Assembly (NCBI RefSeq): GCF_020085105.1
Contig: NC_058046.1
Location: forward strand, 19,151,175 to 19,215,174
DNA from: Siniperca chuatsi
Lineage: Eukaryota > Chordata > Actinopteri > Centrarchiformes > Sinipercidae
Length of the DNA stretch: 64,000 bases
Reading direction: 5' to 3'
Positions 38,201 to 63,480 of the stretch are shown here, piece by piece. The notes under the pieces are model-generated. The model was not told where the DNA came from. It ran no database searches and was given only the letters and a program-made list of their open reading frames with translations. Both the position numbers and the translations under genes were made by a program. How positions within the stretch are numbered: the first letter of the stretch is position 1; the number at the start of each line of letters is the position of its first letter.

Positions 38201-39896
38201 CAGGTCACAGCCAAGGCTGCAGGATGTCAAAATGATTTTGCTTACAGTCTAACACCGAAGACATCTGCTGACAACCCACAGCATAATGTCTGCCCTGCAA
38301 TTTTATATTCTAAGTTGCAATTTCAGATTCTGTTAACTAACAATTATAGAAATCAGCCAAATGGAAACATTTACTTAGGCTTCATTCTTCTTAAAAGGCT
38401 CTCTGTAGAAGAAACCAGTCACCCATTGTGGTATCAGATGCAAAAGCAGCATCTGGTTTACCAAATAATTGACATGCATACATTGCATAACGTCAAGTAA
38501 CTGGGATAAACATTTCCATCCAGTACAACATAATCTGTCTGTGAAGGAACCTACGGAATAAAAGTCAATGACAAAAACTCATTAGGGCGAATAAAAATAA
38601 ATCCTCTGTGCATGGATTGGCAAGTGAAACAATGTGTGTGTACTAATGTCTGCGTGTGCATGATATTAAATCACTGTCTTACAGAGAATCCGGTTCATTG
38701 CTCACATGTTCCTTCCTGCCCAGTTACTGGTTTTTAAATAAGACTGAAGAAATACATGCAAACTGACTTTCCAAAAGCTGTAACAGCAGCTTCACAGTAC
38801 AGTAGTCTCTGTTCCAGTAGCTACTGAGAAAATCTGTTAGGTGAGTGGTAATCATTGCATTTGGACAAAAATTAAATGCATCGTTTTGGAATCCAATGTA
38901 GTTACAGCTCCCTCAGTAGATCTGTCACATTAAATTATTGTATGCGAAAGTAGAAACTGCAATCTGAATACTACCGAGCACTGAAATGTATTGCAGTGTA
39001 AGGGAAAAGCATATATGGTTTATGTGACACTAAGTTAGTAGAGCACAATGAGCATAAAGTTATCTGAAACAGCTCTGAACGCACATAAATATGCAAATAT
39101 ACCTGACAACCAAGAGAAGGCTTTTTGAACAGGATGTCATTTGATATCTGGTATACCATGTTATGCAAACACTCGAACACAAGTTCTACATCATACACTT
39201 TCAGGGTAGCGGACACTAGTATTTGGCCCGTGGTAGATGTACATATTTACATACTGAGGCAGAAATGACTGATGTCTCTGCTGAAAGAGGACAGTAGCAG
39301 ACACAGTATCTGGCCTAATTACACTCCTGCCTCAAGGACAATTTTTCAGGCTGAAAAAGAGGACGAAGGTCATTTTAATTCAGTGTTTTGCCATCAGATA
39401 TTATCTCAGACGACGGAGATGAGGGAGGAAAATATCAGAGCCAGAGGCTGTGTTACTACCTGATGATGATTCATCAGCATGATCTCTAGCATTGAAAAGG
39501 TGAAAGAAGGGTGAATTTGGATAGGTTCATTCTTAATTATCATGGTTTTACTTGACAAACAAATGCCTTAACACACAACTGTGGCCACTGTATCAATATC
39601 GCTTCTCATGTAGACACATCCACAGCATGAGTGTGTTATTTACAGGTGATGTAAGGATGAAACAAAAGTAAACAACAATATTTCCTGTCTTGGTGATTGG
39701 TGTTTTTGCTGCCACTGGTGATTAATAGATCAATGTCCTATTACATTAATTAATGATTAATCATCACCTTTACCTGTTCTGCTGTGCTGAGGGTTTTAAC
39801 AGCTGATGGCTAATCTTGAGTAAACCGTTTCTGCAAATGTAGATCTCGGTCAGTCCGGAGCCTCGGTGGACGATGTGAATTTACAAGAATTAGCTA

Positions 39897-39919
39897 CAAG
39901 AAGAAGAAGAAGAAGAAGT
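39897..39919. repeat. (GAA)n microsatellite
   Basis: A short perfect AAG/GAA run in the CpG-bearing patch upstream of inpp5j. Confidence 0.9.
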
Positions 39920-40198
39920 GAAACGTTAACCAAAAACACGCTGAACTTTCCTTTCCAGTCGCCTCCCAGATGAAACCATCGGCATCCCAACCCCTTCCTT
40001 CCTTGCTTCCTCGGCGGGGAGATGAGCAGGAGCAGGTGGGTTTGGAGCGATGCTCGCGACAGATTTTTTCAGGCAGACTACATCTCAGAAACAAATGTCT
40101 CCTCCTGCGTTTAAAGACACAGGCTGCAGCAGCACGCACACGCCTGTCTCCTGTGCCTTTCCCCGTGCCCTTCAAATTAAAGCAGACGTCCGGGACAG

Positions 40199-40201
<3 letters not shown>

Positions 40202-40234
<33 letters not shown>
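40202..40234. repeat. (GA)n microsatellite in a CpG-bearing patch
   Basis: About 16 GA units flanked by CpG-containing sequence (CAGCACGAGAG at the left, AGCGCTTCCGTATACGAG at the right). Confidence 0.97.
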
Positions 40235-40237
<3 letters not shown>

Positions 40238-42174
40238 TTCCGTATACGAGCAGCCGCTGCCTGCCAAAGATGTTCGGCAGATGATTACAGTAAAGTCCGA
40301 CTCTGAAGCGCATAGAACTACAGCAGGTAGAAAGGAAATATCATGGCAATTACGCCTACAAACATGGCTTCCGTTTGCGAGCTGAACGGACAATTGTGTC
40401 TGTGTGTTTCTGGTAATGGTGGTGGCGATGTTGTGTGTGTTGATGTTGTTGTTGTTGGTGTGTGTGGCTGTGTATTTAGCTCTTACATTAGACCCTCCAT
40501 CACACAGGGAGTATCAGTATCAGTTTAGGAGCAAGGAATTATTCAAAATGATCAAATAATAAAAGTAGTTGAAGTATTTACAGAATTATAATCAACTAAA
40601 TTATATATAGCAACATATATATAATCTGGTTATGATAGAAAAATGTATTAAATTATTTTCAAATCAAATAATATGTCAGGTTGACAATTCTCTCTCTATA
40701 TATGACACGCTCGTGCACCGACTCGACACTGGTTACCATGACAACATTATCAAACCATCACTATGTTAGGGCGCGAGCCAAATTATTATTCAACAGTGTA
40801 GATTCGTAAGGGCCGGTCTATGTCGTCAAAGTCTATGATGAAGCGCTACTGCCGCCTAGTGGTTGGTATGACGAAGTGCGTGGCATAATTACAGAGCAGC
40901 AGTTACCTTCCAGTTAAATAGAAGCACCTGCATATTTCAAATGGCGCTTTGTATTAATGCTTTGTCAGAAAAAAACCCCAACTGAGATTATTTTTGTTGG
41001 TGAATATGAAGATTTGGTGCAGTTAAGCTTAGATTTGATCAGTTTTTAAAATGGAAGCGCAAGAGCGACATGTTGGGTCAAGGGTCAAGGTTAGATTTGC
41101 TGGATATCGTTTTAGCATAACTTTTTACTATTAACTTAACTTATCTAACTTGTTAGGGGGGCATTGGGCAAACAATTGCTGTTGGGCCCCCGCTAAGCCC
41201 CCACTGAGCCCTGCCTTCATCGCTTAAAGACATGCTTTATGCCAAAACGTTATTAAAACCACCCTTTTAAACGGCTCATATTTGAAGCGTGCTCCAGATC
41301 TTCTTTTTCTACATCCTGCCTCAGTTGTCCTGTCTGTTGAGGCAGCGGTTTGAGCTCCGTATAGACTGATGCAGAGATTCATTCAACCTCTTCAAACAAC
41401 ATGTTGACACAGTGTCCCTCTACATGGCCACACAATTAGCTATTATTTCAGGACCCGCTTTAGTTAATAATGTACTTTAATGGTGCATTGACATGCATAA
41501 AGTTTTTTCTTTCATTTTCAATTCAAAGTATTATTTAACTTATACTGTCACCGACGCACACTGTTGTAGCTAAGGATATTGATAACAAAGATCAGACCAG
41601 CCGAGTGAAAGGAATTAACTATTCCCATGGTAAAGTCTGTAACTGAATGAGTTGCGTGCATGCGCACAAAGAGTGGCGTGCTGTGACGTCGATCATCCTC
41701 CAGCAGGGGACTTTATACACTACGTATTTCTATGCTTGTAATTTGAAACATTTGTAACACAGATAAAACTTTTTGTAATTATTATTTTTTTTTTACAAAG
41801 TAACATAGTAACAGATTTACCTCTAATTCAGTACAATGATGCACCTTTGTGTAAAGTTTATTCATTGTTTGTAATTTGGAACATTGTAACTGGTACTCTG
41901 CACCTTCATTTGTACTTTGCACCACCTTTATTTCAATTTCACTACTTTTACTTTTATTATATTTTATTCTATGTTAATAAGTATGTATATTTTACTTTAC
42001 TCTGTATGTACATGTATACTATTCATTTATTTCACTATGTAATTAGAGCATCTTTGGCACAAAAAAGGTTCTAGCTTATCTTATCCCATTGTTTTACTGC
42101 TTATATTTCTGCTGTCTTATAGCTTGTCACTCACCTGTAAAGTTTTGTGAACTGCAGTTACCTGTATGTCAAGT

Positions 42175-42366
42175 TAGTTTTATTTGTATAGCTCAAAATC
42201 ACAAATTAGCCCCAAAGAACTTTACATGACAACAGATATTACTTAGACCCTTGATTCAGACAAGCTCCCCCCAAATAAACCCTTTAAAGAAAAAGAAAAA
42301 GGAAGAAACCTCTGGAAGAGCAACAGAGAAGGGATCCCTCTTCCAGGACAAACAAACATGCAATAA
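42175..42366. repeat. Dispersed fish repeat (TTTTATTTGTATAGCTCAAAAT type)
   Basis: It begins TTTATTTGTATAGCTCAAAA and runs through CCCCAAAGAACTTTACATGA, AGGAAGAAACCTCTGGAAGA and GAAGGGATCCCTCTTCCAGG. This phrase set is common in percomorph genomes and is non-coding. Confidence 0.6.
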
Positions 42367-44481
42367 ATCATATTTACCACCAGATTTGAGTGAGCTGAGC
42401 AGTAGGGCTTTGTATTCTTGCAGAGATCTCTTCAATGTTACAGTCACAGTTTTGGCAATGAGAGGAGATCAAACTTTTTTCAAACTTAATGAGCACAAAA
42501 TCAGAATTGTGCACAAAACTCAAGAATATGTCCCTGTTTCACTGTAATTAAATTAACTTTCACTCAGACAAACAGCAGCTTTGTTTGTTTCTCCCTCCAT
42601 CAGAAAAGTTTAATGGCTGATTATTTATAACCCAAAATATTATTATATTTACAACACATAGAAATGTCTAAATAAAAACTTAACAGGTACGCCTACAGCC
42701 GTATAACCATTAAAATGTTTGTGTTTTGACACCAGTTTACTTCTAAGAAGCTAAAACACCTCTATACTGAGCCAAAGCATGGGATAAGATGTTGCCATGG
42801 CAACACCTGAGGGTACCTCATCAGTCTCCATGACATCTTAAATGCCTGTGGTCTTTATACGATTAATGAGTCAAAAGCTGTATCCTAGTGTGTGTGTAAG
42901 GCCAAAGCTTGTTGGGGAAAGCTGTGCAGTACAGTAAATGTGGTGAAGATGACCTGAAGCTACTGATGGTACGCAGAAGTACATTAAATAATGTTCTCAT
43001 ATACTGTATCCTCGTATGATGGAAAATAACTTATAGCATGTCTACATATAGTACTCAACAGAGATGCAACATTGACCTTAACACACTGCAGTTTATGGTT
43101 TTAGTTTCTTCCTTTATAATAATAGGGTAGAATGGAGGTATTTCCAACACTTCTGTATCATAAAAAGTGATTCATTTCTGTGCATACTCGAGGTTGTTAG
43201 GAATTTATAGAAAGTATTGAGTATATAGTACATAATTGCATAAGTACAAACATCAAAAAACGCTCTAGTCTTTTGGCCTAATTACCACAGAGTAGAAGTA
43301 AGTTGAGGATTATTGGGTACAATATTAAAACCTTAATTTTTTGTCTTTTTTCATCCTTTCAATGGGCTTATTCTAGTATGGACCAGCAGTGCTTGAATGA
43401 ATCACACTGAAAACAACACAGGTTTTTGTGCAGCATATAGGTCAGTGTGCGTGCGTCAGAACCTGTGATCATGGTAACTTATTCTTTGCTGCTTTCCTCA
43501 TTGTATCCCTTCAGTGTTCCTCTAACAATCCTTCCCCCTCTAATGTTTCCTGAACTGCTTTTGAAATCTTCCACTTCCAAGACGGCTCAAATCCTGTCTC
43601 ATGGAGTAACATTTAGAAGATTAGAAAAATACCCCCTAAGCACATCATATGGTGGACGCAATAATAGAAATACTGGTACAATATGATATAATCCTGAAGC
43701 TCTGCAGTAAACACGGCCTCTGTAAAACGTCCAGTGTTTGTAGAAACTGAGTCAGAGGTATTAGTTCAGTTTGGTGGTAATTTATGAAGCTTGTGGTGTT
43801 GCATTACACTGAAATGTTTAAACTGGAATTCAGTTGTGCACAGCCACCATGTATGTGTTTGACATAAACAGAATATAGATTTGAATATGATCGCGTAGGC
43901 TTTAACTGAGAAATGTGGTCAACAATTGCTTCAAAGTTAGCAACACTAACATAATAATCATTTTGACAAATGTACTTCAACTCAGCTCAGGTCCCCATGT
44001 TTTATGCCAAACACAAATATGTTAAATAGATCTGCTTCTATATGCTATTGGTAAAATCACTTAACATGGCAAAGATCACATTTCTTGAAGGCACTCTTTT
44101 TATCACAGATAACAGCTGTCTCATTACCCTCAAGATTAATTTACTACATTCTACCCCAACATGTAGGGATGTGTAATTATGCATTAATGTTTGTATAACA
44201 TCTGTATTACAGTAGCTATCATCATTGTTTGTTTCTAAATATAAAACAGCCCATCTGCCATCTTCTTTTTGTGAGGCATACAATAACTGGAGAATAAGCA
44301 ATATTACAGCTTGTTTATGGTTTTATAAAGTGATCTATTTCCTTTTAACATTTGCGAGGATTAACCATAGATTGCACATCAAATCTATGGGATTAACTGT
44401 ATCTTGATGGTGATCTCGCAGATAACCAAGGAGCGCCCTCTCCACGCCTCTCTCAGTTTTTCATCCTCTGGGAGAAATATT

Positions 44482-44489
44482 TGACGTGG
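44482..44489 (+). promoter_or_regulatory. UPR-element-like motif in the selenom promoter
   Basis: TGACGTGG, the core recognised by XBP1/ATF6-type factors, lies 139 bp upstream of the selenom start codon; a second ACGTGAC lies 24 bp on. SELENOM is an ER protein, so control by ER stress is plausible but is inferred from the motif alone. Confidence 0.4.
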
Positions 44490-44627
44490 CAAGAGGTCCG
44501 GACGTGACATAGCTGCGCATCATCTCTCCTCCTCTCTTCGGCTTAGTTACCTTACAGACATCTGCAGGTACTGGTCCCGGAGCAGCAGAGCAGAGTCCTG
44601 GTCCACGATCTGAACCAGGGGAAAGAA

Positions 44628-47031
44628 ATGTGGCTGATCGTGTTGTGTGCCAGTTTACTTCACTACGCCTCGGCCTACGATGTGGATCTGAAGAAACTGG
44701 ACGGGCTGGCGAAAGCGAGGGTGGAGGTACAGTAACAGTAGCAGTCTTCATGATACTACGCTTCATACGTGAAAGTAGGCTGAACATTTACATTTACAGT
44801 GACGGTGGGCCGAGGCTGTGAGTACATGTTGTGAGTGTGATTTGGGTTAATGTGTGAATGGATGCGTTTTATTCCTTAAATTTCCGTGCTGGGCGCATTC
44901 GTTAGTGCTTCATCTAGGGGAGTAGGATGAGCTGAGCTGTAGTAAAATGGATGGAATTCCATGCGTTTACACAACACTTCCCAATTAAGGCTGTGTAGAC
45001 AATATTATGTGTTTTAATAACCGTAATAATCCTAAAAATCTGCAACAACGTGACTTTTTAGCTGAAAAGGGCCTGAGAGTGTATGACTGGAGGTTGGATT
45101 CCTGCATAAAAGTTTATGTAACTCTACCCCTCTTTTTGTGAGAAACCATGCACTTTTCCCCCAGGGTGTCACCAAATTACCAGCCTGCCAGCATCACTGA
45201 AGAAAAGCCTGTTATCTGCTATTGTTGTTAGTCACACCTGCTACTCAGTACCTGAGGCTCAAATTTCCACAAAAATGGGTTAGGCATTCTTCCCAGAAGC
45301 CTATCTAAATATGTGCTCTGTACAAAGGATTCAACGCTGCAGTGATACCAGAACATTAGAGAGACTTACTGACGTGTTTTTCAGCAAGGAAAATATGTAT
45401 AAAGACACATTTCAGAGGCCGAACTATGCCAGTTATTTTGTTCCTAATCCAAGTGATGTCCAAAGTATGAGAGCTGCTTGTTACCATTTCTGGTATTTCA
45501 TGTTCTGTCTCCTTCCAGACGTGTGGTGGATGACAGCTGAACAGGCTCAGGGAGGTAAGTTACCCTCTATTATGTCATCAACAGGAACAAAACGGACAAC
45601 ACACTGAGTGTCAGAGGCAGACTGAAGCCTAATCTCTGCCTAAAAGTGTTTGCTCAATGAAAAACATTTGGCCTTTCACATCTAGGGTTTCACATAAGCC
45701 CCCACAGATCTGTTACTGAAACTAGCCCTGTGTGAAAAACATTAATCTCCACCTCTGTCTGCAGGTCAAAGCCTTTGTGATCCAGGACATTCCTCTTTAG
45801 TATCCTTTTACTCAAATACACCGCTGTTACTTGTTCTTAAATATGTCTGTTCATAAGTTGCACACTGAAAATATTCCAGCATTTCTCTGTGCCAATCCTT
45901 GACCATCACTGCCTCAGCCACAACCTGGTGATGAAGCACATTCCTGGGGCCGACCCAGAGCTTGTCCTCCTGAACCACTATTACGAAGAGCTGGATGTAA
46001 GTCTTTGTTTTGCAGTGCATTTATATTAGCATTGTACTTGTTTTACAATATATTAAAGCCCCTATATGTAGAATTTGAATGTGATTATAGCAGCTATAAT
46101 ATGATATGACAATTACCTAAATCAGCGTCTATGTTGTTTTCAGCCCATCGAGGGGTTAGATCTGTGGAAGTGAGGGGGACAGGGTCCTACTAAACCAGTT
46201 ACTACAGTTTTAAAATCCTACACACAGGGGCTTTAAGCATAATTTTAAAACAGCTTTTTTTAATTTATATACACACATATACATACATACACACAAAAGT
46301 GAAATAAAGGCATTTTTTGGCCACTTGGGGGCAGAACTCTACACCAAAACCCACATCTGACATCACAAAGCTGTTTTGGCAAATTTCCTAGAAAACAGCT
46401 GCCAATTACCACATCCAGCAGACACGGAGCAACATTAGCGTTAATGTGGAGTCGTGTTTTGGGCCACCTAATGTCCAGTATTCACTCCTTATCTTGCTTA
46501 ACCAACCCCTGAAAATATAACTGGCTCTTTAGCTGGATGCTTCAAAATATTCACCAGTGAGTCAGTCTCAGCTCAACTATTAACTGTCCAATAAAGTCAA
46601 ATCTTTAGTTTTAAACACGTCAATATTCATCTCTCATTCTTTTTTAAATGCATTTAAACAGCTCATAATCACATGTTGCTGGACTGACAATCTATCATGG
46701 TGAACAACATGTGTAATGCAGTTTTTCATGCAGCATTAACAGTGACAGAAAAGTAAATTTACCCTGGAATTATCATTTAACCCGCGTGTGTCCTCCATAG
46801 CGGATCGCCCTGTCTGATATGACCCGCTCTGAGATCAACGAGCTGCTGGAGAAGCTGGGCTTCTACAAGAAGGCTCAACCTGAAGACAAGGTGCCAGAGG
46901 AGTTCCGCTTCTCTCCTGCCAAAGACAGCCCGTTTAAAGACGAGCTGGCGTACAAACCCTCCACTTCCTCTCTTGCCACAGAAAACACCTCCTCAGAGCC
47001 CAACGCAGAAATCAAGCATACTGATCTATAA
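44628..47031 (+). CDS. selenom: Selenoprotein M, complete, with in-frame TGA (Sec)
   Basis: A thioredoxin-fold redox protein of the ER lumen, Sep15/SelM family. Five coding exons: 44628..44726, 45519..45554, 45765..45799, 45918..45996 and 46801..47031, giving 159 residues including selenocysteine. Exon 1 encodes a signal peptide, [16 protein letters not shown], then [17 protein letters not shown]. Exon 2 reads T-C-G-G-TGA-Q-L-N-R-L-R-E: the TGA at 45531..45533 is the Sec of the family's CGGU redox motif. Exons 3-4 give [18 protein letters not shown] and [18 protein letters not shown]. The tail ends HTDL, a KDEL-like ER-retention end close to the HADL of mammals. It is slightly longer than the 145-aa human protein because of a Ser/Thr-rich tail. 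The 3'UTR carries a SECIS-like hairpin. A standard gene caller would break this gene at the TGA. Confidence 0.95.
46057..46232. mobile_element. MITE with TTAA flanks (piggyBac-like), in selenom intron 4
   Basis: A 176-bp element with imperfect 20-bp terminal inverted repeats: AGCCCCTATATGTAGAATTT at the left and the inverse of AGCCCCTGTGTGTAGGATTT at the right. It is flanked on both sides by TTAA (46053..46056 and 46233..46236), the target duplication of the piggyBac superfamily. It has no ORF and is therefore non-autonomous. Confidence 0.7.
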
Positions 47032-47424
47032 CCTGTCAGAGTGGAGAAAAGTAGGAATCTCACAGTACCACTCTGCCCCATAGCTGCTCCACGACCAGCT
47101 GGTTACTGCAGTCGATCACATAAATGCTTGTCATTTCAAAATAAGGCCAGCAGATCATGGATCAGCCCTTGGGCAAAGACAAAATCTTAGCATCAGCAAA
47201 AGGCCTTTTAAAAGGTCCACTGAATTTGCACATATTGTTGTTTGTTCTTTGTTTTGGCAGCGATAATAACTCAACAGGCTGCTTTGTGAGTGCTTTTCTA
47301 CTCCCCACACAAAGACTGGAAGTGTGTATGTTTTATTTTGTGTTTTGGTCCATCATGCGTCAGCTGACTTCAGGATCTTCACCTCACTTGAGCTCTCTTG
47401 TGTGTCTGATTGCTTCCTACCTAC

Positions 47425-47490
47425 TGTGAAACTAAATGAAGCCTCAGGCTGAAAACCGTCTGACTGGCCGGAGGTTGATGCTACATGTTC
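47425..47490 (+). promoter_or_regulatory. SECIS-like element in the selenom 3'UTR
   Basis: ATGA (47436..47439) and TGAT (47476..47479) face each other as the SECIS core quartet. A helix AGCCTC/GGAGGTT and an inner GGC/GCC follow. The apical loop starts AAAACC 12 nt after the ATGA. Spacing and order match eukaryotic SECIS elements, which recruit SBP2 and the Sec elongation factor. It lies about 400 nt after the stop codon and upstream of the polyA signal. The fold was done by eye. Confidence 0.75.
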
Positions 47491-47551
47491 TGGTGGGTTG
47501 GGCTGATACACACAAGAGGATTCAAGTGGAAGGGTTGTAAAAGAGGAAAAT

Positions 47552-47557
47552 AATAAA
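47552..47557 (+). terminator. selenom polyadenylation signal candidate (AATAAA)
   Basis: An AATAAA about 75 nt downstream of the SECIS core, in AT-rich sequence. It gives a 3'UTR of about 540 nt. Use is inferred. Confidence 0.6.
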
Positions 47558-47725
47558 ATATTTTAAACAAATAATCTCGTCCCTGGTCTTTGCTGTGTTG
47601 AATATTCATGCAGTGGCGTTTTGGCAGATCGCAGACTCTAAATTGGCTGAAGGTAGAGTATGAATGTAAGCACGTCTGACACTCGACAGGAATAATCTGG
47701 TGTGGAAAATGAAAATGTTAAGTGT

Positions 47726-47731
47726 TTTATT
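47726..47731 (-). terminator. smtn polyadenylation signal candidate (AATAAA on the minus strand)
   Basis: The minus-strand AATAAA would end a smtn 3'UTR of about 1.6 kb running from the stop at 49306. It lies only about 170 bp from the selenom polyA signal, so the two genes would end tail-to-tail. Confidence 0.4.
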
Positions 47732-49305
47732 AAATGATTCAGAGAAATAATCCCCTTGAAACGCAATCATTTCTCAAATTGGTTTAATTTTAATTCACAT
47801 TTAACTGTGGTGCACAGAAACATGAAATTATAAGGTGTTTAAGCTCTTATGTACAGCATTCACTGCTTCGTGGAAGGTATTCGATTTTCAGTTGGCAGCA
47901 GCGGAATAATTCTCAAATAATTTCTCTAAATCTACTAAAACAGAGCTTTAAGAAATATGTTTCATTAAGAAATATGTTTCATTAAAAATCTTCATTTAAA
48001 AATTTTCTTTAGCTTCATGTCGTAAAATATACAATTGGCAGTTATGTTCAGTCATGATTACTCATGCTTGCACAACAGAAAGCCGGCTTTCATCAGGCCC
48101 ATTACCTTAACCAAAAAGTGACCCCTATTTGTTTCACAAAACATTGTGGTAGCTTGAGCTTATTGACTCACTTTAAACAAAACTTTTAGAAGCATAATGT
48201 ACACACTAACAAAATACAAAACAATATATTTTTAAAAAGTCTACTCAAGCATAAATAAGGAGCCCTCTAAAAGAGCTGTGTGTGAGTGTGTTTGGCAGGG
48301 CAAGGCAGTGATGCTGTGAGGTTTTCTGCACATATGCTGTCAGCCAAGTGGTAAGAAACATCAAGTAATGATACAACTCAGCTGTATGACATCAGACTGC
48401 AACCAACTCCTCTTGTTTTCTTTATACCTGAATAAAAAACGTGCTGGACTGCAGGCATTTTGCCTGTTAGAATAATAGTATGATGATACAGTAATACAGG
48501 AGGGGTAAAATGTTAAAGACATCTGAAACATGTTCTCAGTAGCACTGTAGACTTCAGAAAGGTGAGATTACTCAGCACTGGACTGCAACAATAACAATGT
48601 TGCCTCCATTTGAACAATGAAGAAAGAACATCCCTGTGCTCAATTATTAAATAGTATTATGCTAACTGATTAGAAATTGATAGAAAGATAATTAGATTAT
48701 CAACATGAGAATAATAACTTAACTAAAATAGTTCAAGCAGCGGAGTTTGGTCAATATTAAAAAGTACCGAAATGAAATCCAAATAATGCATCATATTTTT
48801 CTTCTTCAGTGGAATTACCAACAGCAATGCTAGCAAATTACAATAATTACAAAAGTGTAGCAGAGAAAAATGTCGGTATAAATAACTTAAAAAGGAGAAA
48901 TACTATAAAAATATTTCTCTCTTGATGTGTTTTTCAGTACACTAGCGTGATGACACAGCCACTGCATGTTAAATATTACCTGGTACAAAGCTGAGTTTGA
49001 GTACAAAAAAGACGTCAAATTTTAAAGCTTAAAAGGTAGTAGTTATAAAAACTTTGGCGCTGTCTTGCTGGAGAAAGGTGGACTTTGTGTTAACAATGTA
49101 AGTTCAGAGGAGAACTGAAATAATGAATACACATCACCACTGCCAACAAAGATAATAAGCAAACTGACACACAAACACACACACACACACACACATACAA
49201 TCCCCAACTTGTCCATCAGAGATGTACAACTCTGTGACGCAGCCTGTCAGTGTGGAGGCGGTCATCAGGTGAAGATGGAGCCGGGGAGGGGTCAGGGCTG
49301 TCAGG

Positions 49306-49578
<273 letters not shown>

Positions 49579-49649
49579 TCAACCGTCAGGTGCTTTCTCA
49601 TGTTCACTAACCAAACTGGTGGAACAGCAATGGTTGAAAAAAGCTAGTG

Positions 49650-49651
<2 letters not shown>

Positions 49652-49689
<38 letters not shown>
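49652..49689. repeat. (CA)n microsatellite between the two smtn last exons
   Basis: About 19 perfect CA units. Confidence 0.97.
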
Positions 49690-49692
<3 letters not shown>

Positions 49693-50567
49693 CCTTTTTG
49701 TGGTTACGCTCTACTTCTTTTTTTTTCTTCTCTATTCTTTTTTTTAAATCTTTTTTGTCTCTTTTCTCTAATCAACTGTGCAGAAAACCCTTTAAAGGCG
49801 CTCTATAAATAAACTTCAGTAATACAGTGTGTTTCAATAAACAGTTTCAGGAACAAAGACCTCAAGTGTGAGCTATACAGAGAGTGAACACAGGGTGGCA
49901 TTGTCTCCACATACTGTAAACCATCTGAGACATGAGACATCCTACACAAACAAAGAGTAGAGTAACAGGAACAGCACAAGGCTAACTCTCTTGCATGAGA
50001 AAATTCATGTCAACAACATAAAATCTGTTGTGTTATTTAAGGAACTGTAGACATAGGTCATTCTGCACTTTACTATTACACTATCTTTAAAAAGCTTTAC
50101 AAGCCAAGTGCATAAACACCAGTAAACTCACACTTGATAAAGAGTCAGTGGACAACACAGCCTTTCTGTTCTCTGCTTTGTTTCTAAACTCCTCAGTTTA
50201 AAACATTGTGATACAGCAGTTCCTTTTAAAGTGTTGAGCTGCAGATGGTCCTGGCTCTCTGCCTGGGCCATAGTCTGGCTATGTAGAAATGCACACATGG
50301 ACACACACGCACACGTGCACGTGCATACCATGTTTGGTACTTTGGAACTCAGTAGCTTCAGATTAACATGAAGGATCAAATATCCAAAAGCAGCCAATAA
50401 AGGAGTTTTCTGAACCACCATGTTTGATATAAATCAGCTGCTTAAAACATGCAGATACACACACTCATAAACATTCCCTACATCCCATTAAGTCTGTCAT
50501 AACCAAAGTGAGGTTCCTTCATAGGCTCACCCCCCTCTCTCACCATAGGTTCAGTTTTAGGTGGTTT

Positions 50568-63480
<12,913 letters not shown>

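Larger units (their letters stand above)
35245..44400. other. Intergenic region between divergent inpp5j and selenom
   Basis: No coding exon was recognised. Contents include a CpG-bearing patch at about 39840-40390 with GAA and GA microsatellites (possible 5'UTR or promoter of inpp5j), a CTCF-like motif at 40849..40862, and a dispersed fish repeat at 42175..42366. A pyrimidine-rich tract lies at about 36890-37100. The rest is AT-rich and unremarkable. Confidence 0.5.

Noticed and set aside
45311-45607. 98-codon plus-strand ORF covering selenom exon 2
   Set aside because: Shadow frame. The supported frame uses TGA as selenocysteine and matches SELENOM in all five exons.
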